The translations under genes and the position numbers were made by a program. This document shows, piece by piece, positions 10,151-18,252 of a stretch of DNA of 64,000 nucleotides. Within the stretch, counting starts at the first letter, position 1; each line of letters starts with the position of its first letter. The DNA lies in assembly GCF_009711095.1 (NCBI RefSeq), contig NZ_WMJZ01000004.1:62001-126000 (forward strand), written 5' to 3'. This stretch comes from Intestinirhabdus alba (lineage in GTDB: Bacteria > Pseudomonadota > Gammaproteobacteria > Enterobacterales > Enterobacteriaceae). The notes beneath the pieces are model-generated. The model did no database searches and had not been told where the DNA came from. It worked only from the letters and a program-made list of their open reading frames with translations.

Positions 10151-10177
10151 TAGACCACAGCCGAACTAAAAAGTGTC
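10151..10177 (-). promoter_or_regulatory. Candidate sigma E promoter of eptB
   Basis: On the minus strand GACACTT (10177-10171) and GGTCTA (10156-10151) lie 14 bp apart, which places CACTT 16 bp from TCTA. This resembles the sigma E consensus GGAACTT / TCTAA. The transcript would start near 10144 and give a leader of about 107 nt. Confidence 0.38.
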
Positions 10178-10288
10178 GATAAAGTTGGCGGTCACGAATG
10201 ATTTTTACAAAACGCTGCTCCGGATACAGAAAGCAGCGCCAGCGGGTCACCCTGCAAGGCGGTTAATCTCAGAGAGGGCGGCACGCTA

Positions 10289-10478
10289 AAGCCAGCGTTA
10301 CCGCTGGCTTCAGGTTGGGGACAAAGAGGGAAAAAATGTGGTTTTTCCCTCTTTGTGGTTAGCAGCCGAAAATCAATGAATTGATTTTCCTTGTTTATTT
10401 TTGTGGTGATTATGGCCGAACGAGTTCGGCCTGGGATTTGTCATCAGTCTCAAGCCAGCGTTACCGCTGGCTTTTATC
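10289..10478. repeat. Array of five stem-loops between yhjX and eptB
   Basis: Five perfect hairpins sit in 190 bp: a 9-bp stem at 10289-10310, a 15-bp stem ACAAAGAGGGAAAAA with its complement at 10321-10356, a 9-bp stem at 10368-10389, a GGCCGAA/TTCGGCC stem at 10414-10431, and an exact second copy of the first hairpin at 10452-10473, followed by a T run on the plus strand. They form the 3' untranslated region of yhjX. The rest of the gap to eptB (10038-10288) shows only the eptB promoter candidate. Confidence 0.7.
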
Positions 10479-10501
10479 ATAATGCCCGTCCCGCGAAGAG
10501 A

Positions 10502-11704
10502 TCAGGCGTGGGCGGCGTTCAGCGCCTCACGCTTCGGCTGGCGGATGGTGGTGGACAGCGCCAGGGAGAGAATAAGCAGGGCAAAAATCACGCAGAAGGT
10601 GATGTAAAAGCCGCCGAACAGCGAGGCGATAATCGAGCCGCAGATGCTGCCGATACCGAAGCCCAGGTAAATCACGCCGTAGTTTTTCGCCAGGTTGTTC
10701 AGACCGAAGAACTCGCTGACCAGCGACGGGAATACCGTAATAGTACCGCCGAAGTTAAAGGCAACGCAGGCGATGGCGGCAAAGAAGGTCAGCTCGTTCA
10801 GCGGTGCAAAAAGCAGCGCCGCCATACCGATCAGGGAGATCGCCTGGCCGAGCGTGATAACGCGAATACGGGCGATTTTATCGGACAGGATCCCCAGCAC
10901 CAGACGGCCGGAGAGGTTAGCCACCGAGATAACCGTAACGGCGTTCGCGGCGGTTATCGCATCCAGATGCGCCAGCCCCTGGGCAATATCTTTCGCCACG
11001 CCGATCACGTACAGGCCGCTCATACAGGCGGTCAGGAACATCACCGCCAGCATCCAGTACTGGGGTTTGCGCATCGATTCCGCCAGGGAGTAGTCGTTCT
11101 CCACCACGCCGTTGGTCGTTTTAACCTCCTGATGCGGCGCGTCTTTCATCAGCGTCGCCCCAAAGACAATCATCACCAGCACGATCGCGCCCCAGATCAG
11201 GAAGGTTTTTTCCAGACCGACAGAGGCCAGCAGCTGGCTGTCGATAAACTTAAAGCCAAGGCTGCCCAGGCCATAGGAGCCAATCGCAAAGGCGGAGATC
11301 AGCCCCTTACGCTCCGGGAACCACTTCACGCAGTTGGAGAGCGTTAACAGGTAGCCCGCGCCGTCGGCCAGGCCGACCAGCACCCCGGCGCTCAGCCACA
11401 GCATCAGCAGGCTGCCGGAGTGGGCGGTTAAAAAGAAACCGACACCCAGTAAAATCCCCGATGCCATGGTGACGCGCCTGACGCCGAAACGCTCCTGCAG
11501 CTTCCCGGCGATGGAGGAGGAGAGCGCAAGGCCGAGGCTCAACAGGCCGAAGGAAAACGCCACCTGGCTGACCGGCGCGTCCAGCTTCGCGGAGAGCGCG
11601 CCGTTAAACAGGCTCCAGGTGTAAACCGAACCGAGGGCAAACTGAGTGATAATCGTGCCGAGTAGCGTCAGCCACCGGGTACGCTGATAGTGTGAAGTTG
11701 TCAT
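10502..11704 (-). CDS. yhjX: Pyruvate-induced MFS transporter YhjX (OFA family)
   Basis: Major facilitator protein of the oxalate/formate antiporter subfamily; 400 residues with 12 hydrophobic segments. The N-terminus (TRWLTLLGTIITQFALGSVYTWSLFN) and the central hydrophilic loop near residues 190-210 are typical. In E. coli yhjX is the main target of the pyruvate-sensing two-component system YpdA/YpdB; a perfect pair of YpdB motifs lies upstream here, supporting the same control. The substrate is not settled; pyruvate or a related small acid is the usual suggestion. SD AGGA lies about nine bases before the ATG. Confidence 0.92.
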   Translation of the reverse strand: MTTSHYQRTRWLTLLGTIITQFALGSVYTWSLFNGALSAKLDAPVSQVAFSFGLLSLGLALSSSIAGKLQERFGVRRVTMASGILLGVGFFLTAHSGSLLMLWLSAGVLVGLADGAGYLLTLSNCVKWFPERKGLISAFAIGSYGLGSLGFKFIDSQLLASVGLEKTFLIWGAIVLVMIVFGATLMKDAPHQEVKTTNGVVENDYSLAESMRKPQYWMLAVMFLTACMSGLYVIGVAKDIAQGLAHLDAITAANAVTVISVANLSGRLVLGILSDKIARIRVITLGQAISLIGMAALLFAPLNELTFFAAIACVAFNFGGTITVFPSLVSEFFGLNNLAKNYGVIYLGFGIGSICGSIIASLFGGFYITFCVIFALLILSLALSTTIRQPKREALNAAHA

Positions 11705-11784
11705 GGCCGTCTTCCTGTATAAATAAAGGAACTTTCTCTGTGGACTACCATAGCGAAGCGCGCTGAGCGCCAGGGGAAAATGGC

Positions 11785-11815
11785 ATGAAATGCCATCAGA
11801 GCGGAATGAAATGCC
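11785..11815 (-). promoter_or_regulatory. YpdB-type operator upstream of yhjX
   Basis: On the minus strand two identical GGCATTTCAT motifs (11815-11806 and 11794-11785) are separated by 11 bp. This is the published direct-repeat signature and spacing for the response regulator YpdB. A possible -10 TATGGT lies at 11752-11747. Confidence 0.85.
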
Positions 11816-11855
11816 AGAATTACGGAATGAATGACGAGACGGACGGCGCTGGCGC

Positions 11856-11886
11856 TTGACATCGGTTAAGAGAGACAGCCTAAATG
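11856..11886 (+). promoter_or_regulatory. Candidate tag-yiaC promoter
   Basis: A perfect -35 TTGACA at 11856-11861 is followed after a long 19-bp spacer by TAAATG. A 17-bp spacer gives a poorer -10, so only the -35 is convincing. Confidence 0.35.
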
Positions 11887-11948
11887 TTCTTTTTTAAGCC
11901 GGCTCGTCAAGGCGGGCCAGATGAAGATAGATACGGCAGAGGACAAAT

Positions 11949-12527
11949 ATGGAACGTTGCGGCTGGGTTAGTCAGGATCCCCTTTATATCGCCTACCATG
12001 ACAAGGAGTGGGGCGTCCCCGAAACCGACGGCCGAAAGCTGTTCGAGATGCTTTGCCTGGAGGGACAGCAGGCCGGATTGTCCTGGATAACCGTACTGAA
12101 AAAGCGCGAGAACTATCGCACCCATTTCCACCGCTTCGATCCCGTTCGCGTGGCGGCCATGGGGGAAGAGGACGTACAGCGCCTGCTGCTGGAACCCGGC
12201 ATTATCCGCCACCGGGGTAAGATCGAGGCCATTATCGGCAACGCCAGGGCCTGGCTGGCCATGGAGGAAAACGGCGAGCCATTCGCTGACTTCGTCTGGT
12301 CCTTTGTGGATAACCAGCCGGTCATCAGCCGGGCCGCCAGCCTTAGCGAAATTCCCACCTCCACACCGGCGTCCGACGCGCTGTCAAAAGCGCTCAAAAA
12401 ACGCGGCTTTAAGTTTATCGGCACCACCATCTGCTACTCCTTTATGCAGGCGTGCGGGCTGGTTAACGATCATATCACCGGCTGTATCTGTTACCCCGGA
12501 GCGCAACGTGATTCGCAAATCCCGTAG
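11949..12527 (+). CDS. tag: 3-methyladenine DNA glycosylase I (Tag)
   Basis: Constitutive base-excision glycosylase that removes 3-methyladenine from alkylated DNA. 192 residues, a few more than E. coli because the C-terminal tail differs. Zinc-site residues C4 and H17 and the C-terminal NDHITGCICYPG segment are present, as are the catalytic E38 in CLEGQQAGLSW and the DNA-contact motif KRGFKFIGTTICYSFMQACG. AGAGGA lies five bases upstream of the ATG. The 3' end overlaps yiaC by 20 bp. Confidence 0.96.
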   Translation: MERCGWVSQDPLYIAYHDKEWGVPETDGRKLFEMLCLEGQQAGLSWITVLKKRENYRTHFHRFDPVRVAAMGEEDVQRLLLEPGIIRHRGKIEAIIGNARAWLAMEENGEPFADFVWSFVDNQPVISRAASLSEIPTSTPASDALSKALKKRGFKFIGTTICYSFMQACGLVNDHITGCICYPGAQRDSQIP

Positions 12528-12948
12528 TAGCGACACGGCGGCCGTTCTGGCGCTGTGGCTGGAAAGCACCATTTACGGCCACCCCTTTATTCCACAGCGC
12601 TACTGGCGCGAGAGCGAGGAGGTCGTACGCGACACATACCTGCCCGCCGCGCAAACCTGGCTCTATGAAGAGGACGACAGGCTGCTGGGCTTCGCCAGCG
12701 TTATCGACGCGCGCTTTCTGGGGGCGCTGTTCGTGGCACCGCTGGCGCTCAGAAGCGGCGTCGGCACCGCGCTGGTCCAGCATACTCAGCGGCGCTTTTC
12801 CACCCTCAGCCTTGAGGTGTACCAGAAAAACCGCACCGCCGTGCATTTTTACCACGCCAGAGGCTTTCAAATCGAGGACGCCGCCTGGCAGGAAGAGACC
12901 CGCCAGCCCACCTGGATCATGTGCTGGCAGGCGGATCAAACGCCGTAA
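12508..12948 (+). CDS. yiaC: GNAT-family lysine acetyltransferase YiaC
   Basis: GCN5-related N-acetyltransferase; the E. coli protein has been reported to acetylate protein lysines. A GTG start at 12508 with CGGAG seven bases upstream gives 146 residues, exactly the E. coli length; the frame is open further upstream inside tag but lacks homology there. The acetyl-CoA loop is RSGVGTAL near residues 78-85. The C-terminal LEVYQKNRTAVHFYHARGF is the conserved GNAT motif B region. Co-transcribed with tag through a 20-bp overlap. Confidence 0.9.
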   Translation: MIRKSRSSDTAAVLALWLESTIYGHPFIPQRYWRESEEVVRDTYLPAAQTWLYEEDDRLLGFASVIDARFLGALFVAPLALRSGVGTALVQHTQRRFSTLSLEVYQKNRTAVHFYHARGFQIEDAAWQEETRQPTWIMCWQADQTP

Positions 12949-12954
12949 GCGGCA

Positions 12955-13100
12955 GGGGCGGTGCGCCCGATCGCGCACCGCCTCATGCAGCGGATGGAAC
13001 CGGGCAGCGCCCCGCGGGAAGAAAATATGCGTTCGCCATCGGTTTCCACCAGAATGGGTGCCCAGTGGGCGGCGGTTAAGATTGGGCCTTTTGTTGACAA
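12955..13100 (-). pseudogene. bisC: Remnant of biotin sulfoxide reductase gene bisC
   Basis: On the minus strand a frame from 13100 (TTG) encodes STKGPILTAAHWAP followed by ILVETDGERIFSSRGALPG, which closely matches the BisC N-terminus. Near 13005 the match moves to another frame (HPLHEAVRDRAHRP, compare the family LQSAVRDQVHS). It then stops where yiaC ends. So about 45 codons of a gene of roughly 770 codons remain, with a frameshift and the rest deleted. In E. coli intact bisC lies at this point between yiaC and yiaD. The remnant is no longer functional. Confidence 0.85.
12957..12982 (+). terminator. Hairpin after yiaC
   Basis: A perfect 10-bp stem GGCGGTGCGC/GCGCACCGCC with a 6-nt loop begins nine bases after the yiaC stop. 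It has no T tract and lies inside the bisC remnant. Confidence 0.5.
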
Positions 13101-13255
13101 ATTACGCGCTCCGGCAGATGAATCATCTTTATTTTTTTAGCAGACAATATTACTGGCAAATTTCAGAGATATCCCTGGAATATTCTTCAACTTAAGAGGG
13201 CATAATCAGTCGCCACCTCGCCGTGGCGAAAATAAAAAATCATAAAGGAAATAAA

Positions 13256-13918
13256 ATGAAAAAACGTGTTTTAGCGATTGCTGTTCTGGTCAGCGGCGCT
13301 CTGGCGGTATCCGGCTGCACCACTAATCCTTACACCGGCGAGCGCGAAGCGGGTAAATCCGGCATCGGAGCGGGCATCGGCACGCTGGTCGGCGCGGGTA
13401 TCGGCGCGCTCTCCTCGTCGAAGAAAGATCGCGGCAAGGGCGCGCTGATCGGCGCGGCGGCCGGCGCGGCCCTCGGCGGCGGTGCTGGTTATTATATGGA
13501 CGTCCAGGAAGCCAGGCTGCGCGAGAAAATGCAGGGCACCGGCGTCAGCGTTACCCGCAGCGGCGATAACATCATCCTCAACATGCCGAATAACGTCACC
13601 TTTGATAGCAGCAGCGCCACCCTGAAACCGGCGGGTGCCAACACCCTGACCGGCGTGGCGATGGTGCTGAAAGAGTATCCTAAAACGGCGGTTAACGTGT
13701 CGGGCTATACCGACAGCACCGGCGGCCAGGCGCTGAACATGCGCCTTTCGCAGCAGCGCGCCGACAGCGTGGCCAGCGCCCTGATCGTCCAGGGCGTGGC
13801 CGCCGAACGCATCCGTACCAGCGGCATGGGTCCGGCGAATCCCATCGCCAGCAACAGCACCGAAGCGGGCAAGGCGCAGAACCGTCGCGTTGAAATCACC
13901 CTCAGCCCGATTCAGTAA
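13256..13918 (+). CDS. yiaD: OmpA-family outer-membrane lipoprotein YiaD
   Basis: Peptidoglycan-associated outer-membrane lipoprotein; in E. coli it can suppress a bamD mutation. 220 residues from the ATG at 13256, which has AAGGA upstream. The lipobox LAVSGC makes Cys20 the acylated residue. A glycine-zipper segment (about 40-80, GIGAGIGTLVGAGIGAL) is followed by an OmpA_C domain (about 110-218) with NVTFDSSSATLKPAG and the peptidoglycan-binding NRRVEI. The gap before it is taken up by the bisC remnant and about 150 bp of AT-rich promoter DNA. Confidence 0.94.
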   Translation: MKKRVLAIAVLVSGALAVSGCTTNPYTGEREAGKSGIGAGIGTLVGAGIGALSSSKKDRGKGALIGAAAGAALGGGAGYYMDVQEARLREKMQGTGVSVTRSGDNIILNMPNNVTFDSSSATLKPAGANTLTGVAMVLKEYPKTAVNVSGYTDSTGGQALNMRLSQQRADSVASALIVQGVAAERIRTSGMGPANPIASNSTEAGKAQNRRVEITLSPIQ

Positions 13919-13927
13919 CGGGCGTCC

Positions 13928-13963
13928 AGCGCCGCCCCGGTTTGCGCAGGGGTGGCGCTTTTT
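13928..13963 (+). terminator. yiaD terminator
   Basis: The stem AGCGCC-CCCC / GGGG-GGCGCT with a short asymmetric bulge is followed by TTTTT. It starts ten bases after the yiaD stop. Confidence 0.8.
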
Positions 13964-14020
13964 GCCTCAGTATGGCTAACTTTAGGCTGTGTCCTTTAAC
14001 CGTTACCTACGGAGAGCCGC

Positions 14021-14995
14021 ATGAAGCCGTCCATTATTCTCTATAAAGCGTTACCTGACGATTTACTGCACCGCCTGGAGAGCCATTTCACCGTGCACAG
14101 ACTGCCGGATCTGCGGCCGGAAACGGTGGCGCAGCACGCGCAGATCTTTGCCTCCGCCGTTGGCCTGTTAGGGTCCGGCGACGCCGTTGACCAGGCGCTG
14201 CTGGAGAAAATGCCCCGGCTGCGCGCCGCGTCGACCATCTCCGTTGGCTATGACAATGTCGATGTAGATGCCCTTAACGCCCGCGGCGTGCTGCTGATGC
14301 ATACCCCGACCGTGCTGACGGAAACCGTGGCCGATACCGTCATCGCGCTGATGTTAAGCGCCGCCCGTCGCGTGGTGGAGGTGGCCGAACGTGTCAGGGC
14401 CGGCGAGTGGACGACAAGCATCGGGCCGGACTGGTTCGGCTGCGACGTGCATCATAAGACGCTGGGCATTGTTGGCATGGGTCGCATCGGCCTCGCGGTG
14501 GCGCAGCGCGCCCACTTCGGCTTCAATATGCCGATTCTCTACAACGCCCGCAGCCGCCATCCGGAGGCGGAGTCACGCTTCAACGCCCGCTACTGCGAGC
14601 TCGACGCCCTGCTGCAGGAGGCGGATTTTGTCTGTCTGATCCTGCCGCTCACCAAAGAGACGCACCGGATGTTCGGCACCGCGCAGTTCGCCACAATGAA
14701 AAAATCGGCAATATTTGTTAACGCCGGGCGCGGGCCGGTGGTGGACGAGGCTGCGCTGATTGCGGCGCTGCAGCGCGGCGAGATCCAGGCGGCGGGGCTG
14801 GACGTTTTCGACCAGGAGCCGCTGCCGGTTGATTCACCGCTGCTGTCGCTGCCCAACGTGGTGGCAGTGCCGCACATCGGCTCGGCCACCCACGAGACGC
14901 GATACAATATGGCCGCCTGCGCGGTGGATAATCTGATTGATGCTCTGCGGGGTAAGCCAGAGAAGAACTGCGTTAATCCGCAGGCGGCGAAGTAA
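14021..14995 (+). CDS. ghrB: Glyoxylate/hydroxypyruvate reductase B (GhrB)
   Basis: Cytoplasmic NADPH-dependent D-2-hydroxyacid dehydrogenase that reduces glyoxylate, hydroxypyruvate and 2-ketogluconate. 324 residues as in E. coli. The Rossmann motif GMGRIG is at 152-157; catalytic R237 ([10 protein letters not shown]), E266 and H285 ([10 protein letters not shown]) are all present. SD GGAG lies about nine bases before the ATG. Monocistronic, convergent with yiaF and separated from it by a strong hairpin. Confidence 0.96.
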   Translation: MKPSIILYKALPDDLLHRLESHFTVHRLPDLRPETVAQHAQIFASAVGLLGSGDAVDQALLEKMPRLRAASTISVGYDNVDVDALNARGVLLMHTPTVLTETVADTVIALMLSAARRVVEVAERVRAGEWTTSIGPDWFGCDVHHKTLGIVGMGRIGLAVAQRAHFGFNMPILYNARSRHPEAESRFNARYCELDALLQEADFVCLILPLTKETHRMFGTAQFATMKKSAIFVNAGRGPVVDEAALIAALQRGEIQAAGLDVFDQEPLPVDSPLLSLPNVVAVPHIGSATHETRYNMAACAVDNLIDALRGKPEKNCVNPQAAK

Positions 14996-15045
14996 GAGCG
15001 GACGACGGCCCTGCGCCGTACAGGGCAGGGTTAACGGATAACGCC

Positions 15046-15075
15046 GGTGCCGAAGGGTAACCGCCCTTCGGCACC
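15046..15075. terminator. Hairpin between convergent ghrB and yiaF
   Basis: A perfect 12-bp stem GGTGCCGAAGGG/CCCTTCGGCACC with a 6-nt loop lies between the two stops. No T tract follows on either strand, so it may stabilise 3' ends rather than terminate by itself. Confidence 0.6.
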
Positions 15076-15080
15076 CACGT

Positions 15081-15791
15081 TTAGCGCATCGCATTCACTG
15101 CGGCGGTCCAGGCCTGGGTAAACGCCTGGTGCTGGGCGGCCAGCGGGCCGATAAGCGCGTTGTACTGGCTTGCCTGCTGGGAGGTTGGAAACTGAATGCC
15201 GTTCGCCACAAAGCTCACCCGGGTATCCTGCCGGGCCACGAATTCACCAACCTGCACCAGCTGCTGAGTGAAGGTTTGCGCCGCCGGGATGAGCGGCTGC
15301 AGCGCCTGTGCCGGTACGGTGACCACCTTGCTGTAAACGCGATCGAAAACCGGCTTCAGATCGTCGGCCTGCTTCAGCGCGCCGTGGGCCGCATCGGCCT
15401 GCTGCTTCGCGTTCTGCAGCTGTTGCGCCAGCACCCCCAGCGAACCGTTCATCTGACGCAGCGGCTCATATTGCGTGACGTAATCCCGTGGCGTACGGAT
15501 CGCGTTCACGCTGTCCACCACCGGCCGCAGGCCCGAATCCATCGCCTGGTTCACCTGCTGCGAATAGCCGTACAAAATCGCATAGTCGGAAACAAACGGG
15601 CCAAACTGTTTTTTCTGATCGGTGGTCAATGCCGGCAGCCGTTCACCGCTGCGCATCGCCGTATTTTGCAGGAAATCGATAAACGCTTTACGCTGATCGC
15701 CTTCTTTATCAAAACACCCGCTCAGGCTAACCACCATTAATAGCGCCACCAGAGGCGCAAACCAGCGAGAGCAGGACTTACCTGTCGCCAT
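15081..15791 (-). CDS. yiaF: DUF3053 lipoprotein YiaF
   Basis: Predicted lipoprotein of unknown function, 236 residues from the ATG at 15791, which matches the E. coli N-terminus MATGKSCSRW; an upstream in-frame ATG at 15812 would add seven residues. The signal segment APLVALLMVVSLSGC gives a lipidated Cys26. The mature part is helical, rich in Gln and Ala, with no known catalytic motif. Sequence is strongly conserved among enterobacteria (DUF3053). Confidence 0.9.
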   Translation of the reverse strand: MATGKSCSRWFAPLVALLMVVSLSGCFDKEGDQRKAFIDFLQNTAMRSGERLPALTTDQKKQFGPFVSDYAILYGYSQQVNQAMDSGLRPVVDSVNAIRTPRDYVTQYEPLRQMNGSLGVLAQQLQNAKQQADAAHGALKQADDLKPVFDRVYSKVVTVPAQALQPLIPAAQTFTQQLVQVGEFVARQDTRVSFVANGIQFPTSQQASQYNALIGPLAAQHQAFTQAWTAAVNAMR

Positions 15792-15946
15792 TTTAATACT
15801 CCTTTCAGCCAAAAAATGCGCACAACGGCACCTGCGTGCCTGACGCCGATAAGAATAGTCCAGGACCGCTTCTCAGGATACCCTTATCCGCGTTTCTTGT
15901 CGCAGTGCGCCATCGCCAGCAGCGGACCTGCGCACAAATGTTATTA

Positions 15947-15968
15947 CATTGTTAATCACATCACATTT
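15947..15968. promoter_or_regulatory. Candidate CRP site between yiaF and the aromatic-acid transporter gene
   Basis: TGTTA-N6-TCACA (15950-15965) matches nine of the ten core bases of the CRP consensus, and the flanking TTT also fits. A possible -10 TATAAA for the rightward gene is at 15998-16003. The remainder of this 439-bp gap (15792-16230) shows no gene. Confidence 0.45.
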
Positions 15969-16230
15969 AACGGCATCTCTGCACCGCCGCCTGGCGTTAT
16001 AAAGCTTCTGATTAACCAAACTTTTTTCGTGTCACCGCCCCTTTACCTCGCTAAATCGTACGATTATCGCACGCTAACGGCGGCGGGATGATTGCCCGCC
16101 CGCACCTTCAATGTTTTGATTAAGTGAACGATAAACGAATAACTGTTCGGTAATCGCACATTTAATCAGCGCCTGCGGTGGAAAATACTCATCGCCTCCG
16201 TCCCCGCCGTGCTTTAGCAGGAATAACCGC

Positions 16231-17598
16231 ATGACAAATAAAAAAACGGATATTCAGGTGTTTATCAATGAACACCCCTTTTCGAAATATCAGTGGCTGA
16301 TCCTCGTGCTGTGCTTTATCACCGTCGCGATGGATGGCTTTGATACCGCCATTATTGGCTTTATCGCCTCCGACCTGGTGCAGGAGTGGGGCGTTGAGAA
16401 ATCGGCGCTCGGCCCGGTTATGAGCGCCGCGCTGGTCGGTCTGGCGGCGGGTGCGCTGACCGCAGGCCCGCTGGCGGACAAAATTGGCCGCAAAACGGTG
16501 CTGATCGTGTCGATTGTCGTCTTTGGCGGATTCAGCCTGTTGACGGCCTTTGCCGATACGCTGAATCAGCTGACCGCGCTGCGCTTCCTTACCGGGCTGG
16601 GGCTGGGTGCCGCCATGCCTAACGCCGCCACGCTGATGAGCGAATATGCGCCGGAGCGGCGTCGCGCCCTGCTGGTAAACCTGATGTTCGTCGGCTTTCC
16701 CATCGGCTCGTCGCTGGGCGGCTTTATCTCCGCCTGGCTAATCCCCCACTACGGCTGGCAAAGCGTGCTGATTCTCGGCGGAGCAATGCCGCTGGCGCTG
16801 GCCGTGGTGCTGGTTTTCCTGCTGCCGGAGTCGGCCCGCTACCTGGTGGTAAAAAACCGCCCTCAGCAGCAGATCGCCGCCATTCTGCGCCGTATCGCCC
16901 CGCTGGCGGAAGGCGCACGCTTCGTTCTGCATGAGGCGGGTCAGGTCAAAGAGAAATCGGCGCTGGGGGTGATCTTTTCCCGACGCTACGCCGTCGGCAC
17001 CGTGATGCTGTGCCTGACCTACTTTATGGGGCTGCTGATTTTCTATCTCCTGACCAGCTGGCTGCCGCTGCTGATCCGCGAAACGGGAGCCACGCTGAGC
17101 CAGGCCTCGATCATCACCGCGCTGTTCCCGCTCGGCGGCGGTATCGGCGTGCTGGCGCTGGGCGCGCTGATGGACAAAATGGACCCCAATAAAGTGGTGG
17201 CGGTAGGCTGGCTGCTGACCGGCCTCTTCGTCTGCCTGGTGGGCTTTTCGACCAGCAGCCTGGTGCTGATGGGCGTCATGGTGTTTATTGCCGGAACCAT
17301 CATGAACGGCGCGCAGTCCTCAATGCCCGCGCTGGCCGCCGGATTTTACCCGACTCAGGGCCGCGCCACCGGCGTCGCCTGGATGCTGGGCCTGGGCCGC
17401 TTCGGCGGTATTCTCGGGGCGTTCAGCGGTGCCTTCCTGATGCAGGCGCAGCTCGCTTTTGAAACGATCTTCACTCTGCTGGCGATTCCGGCATTCGTCT
17501 CCGCCCTGGCGCTGATGGTGAAATACCGGGCGGCAAGACGGCAGACGCTCAGCGCCCCGCCCGCGGAGGCCCCCGACAGCGCGGCACAAAAAGCCTGA
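16231..17598 (+). CDS. Aromatic acid:H+ symporter (AAHS family, PcaK/MhpT-like)
   Basis: Inner-membrane major facilitator of 455 residues with 12 predicted segments. The first segment carries the AAHS motif DGFD with D35 and D38, which are needed for transport in PcaK. The loop between segments 2 and 3 has GPLADKIGRKTVL, the MFS signature. AGGA lies eight bases before the ATG. Family members import 4-hydroxybenzoate, protocatechuate or similar aromatic acids; no aromatic-degradation gene is next to it, so the substrate is not known. The gene is not at this position in E. coli. Confidence 0.82.
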   Translation: MTNKKTDIQVFINEHPFSKYQWLILVLCFITVAMDGFDTAIIGFIASDLVQEWGVEKSALGPVMSAALVGLAAGALTAGPLADKIGRKTVLIVSIVVFGGFSLLTAFADTLNQLTALRFLTGLGLGAAMPNAATLMSEYAPERRRALLVNLMFVGFPIGSSLGGFISAWLIPHYGWQSVLILGGAMPLALAVVLVFLLPESARYLVVKNRPQQQIAAILRRIAPLAEGARFVLHEAGQVKEKSALGVIFSRRYAVGTVMLCLTYFMGLLIFYLLTSWLPLLIRETGATLSQASIITALFPLGGGIGVLALGALMDKMDPNKVVAVGWLLTGLFVCLVGFSTSSLVLMGVMVFIAGTIMNGAQSSMPALAAGFYPTQGRATGVAWMLGLGRFGGILGAFSGAFLMQAQLAFETIFTLLAIPAFVSALALMVKYRAARRQTLSAPPAEAPDSAAQKA

Positions 17599-17602
17599 CG
17601 CC

Positions 17603-17630
17603 TTTCCGGCGGGACCTTTCCCGCCGGAAA
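17603..17630 (+). terminator. Hairpin after the aromatic-acid transporter
   Basis: A perfect 12-bp stem TTTCCGGCGGGA/TCCCGCCGGAAA with a 4-nt loop lies just after the stop. Only a weak T-rich tail follows. Confidence 0.55.
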
Positions 17631-17846
17631 ACGTACTCTGCCTAACATATTTACATTTTATTTAACAGCCGGATAAAGCGTCTTTTATCAGATCGTTAGC
17701 AGGCTAAAAATCAGCTTCTCCCGGCAAACGGCGCGGGCTGACGGGGCCGGCGGCCTGTTTCCGTCGCCCGAAATCATGATTTATGACTATTCTTACTTTG
17801 CTTTGATAAATTTACGATCCCGCTGTGTGATGTACAGGAGTTCTCA

Positions 17847-18137
17847 ATGGAATATAAAGATCCGATGTTTGAGCTGCTGAGCAGCCTGGAAAAAATTGTT
17901 TTTAAAGATGAAACGCCCAGAGCTACCCTGACGCTTAAGCCTAACGCCTTCACCGAGTTTGAACAGCTACGCCGAGGTACAGGGCTGAGAACCGCCGATT
18001 TTGCCCGCGTGATGGGCGTGACAGTTTCGACGGTTCAGGAGTGGGAGTCCAGGCGCGTGAAGCCCTCCAGCACTGAGCTGAAGCTAATGCGCCTGCTCCA
18101 GGCGAATCCGGCATTAAGCAAACAACTGATGGATTAA
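17847..18137 (+). CDS. yiaG: XRE-type DNA-binding protein YiaG
   Basis: Small putative transcriptional regulator, 96 residues, the E. coli length. The C-terminal half is a helix-turn-helix of the HigA/XRE type (LRTADFARVMGVTVSTVQEWESRRVKPSS). AGGAG sits six bases upstream of the ATG. Regulatory targets are unknown. It lies upstream of cspA in the same direction but is separated by a hairpin and the long cspA leader. Confidence 0.93.
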   Translation: MEYKDPMFELLSSLEKIVFKDETPRATLTLKPNAFTEFEQLRRGTGLRTADFARVMGVTVSTVQEWESRRVKPSSTELKLMRLLQANPALSKQLMD

Positions 18138-18157
18138 GTTTTTACATTTATACCCGG

Positions 18158-18180
18158 ACGGTCCTGTCGCAGGACCGTTC
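18158..18180 (+). terminator. yiaG terminator
   Basis: A perfect 9-bp stem ACGGTCCTG/CAGGACCGT with a 3-nt loop, followed by a short T-rich tail. Confidence 0.6.
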
Positions 18181-18190
18181 TCCGCCCTCA

Positions 18191-18245
18191 GAAAAGGAAA
18201 AAAGTAAAATAAAAGTTGCATCACCTGGCGTTACATGAGTTAATG
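18191..18245 (+). promoter_or_regulatory. cspA promoter with A-rich UP region
   Basis: TTGCAT at 18216-18221 and TTAATG at 18240-18245 correspond to the E. coli cspA promoter, 18 bp apart. An A-rich stretch (18191-18215) sits where the UP element is expected. Transcription should start at about 18253. Confidence 0.7.
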
Positions 18246-18252
18246 CGTATCA

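Noticed and set aside
9886-10158. 90-codon frame with a hydrophobic start just upstream of eptB
   Set aside because: Most of it overlaps the eptB coding sequence in another frame, and the sigma E-like promoter lies inside its start.
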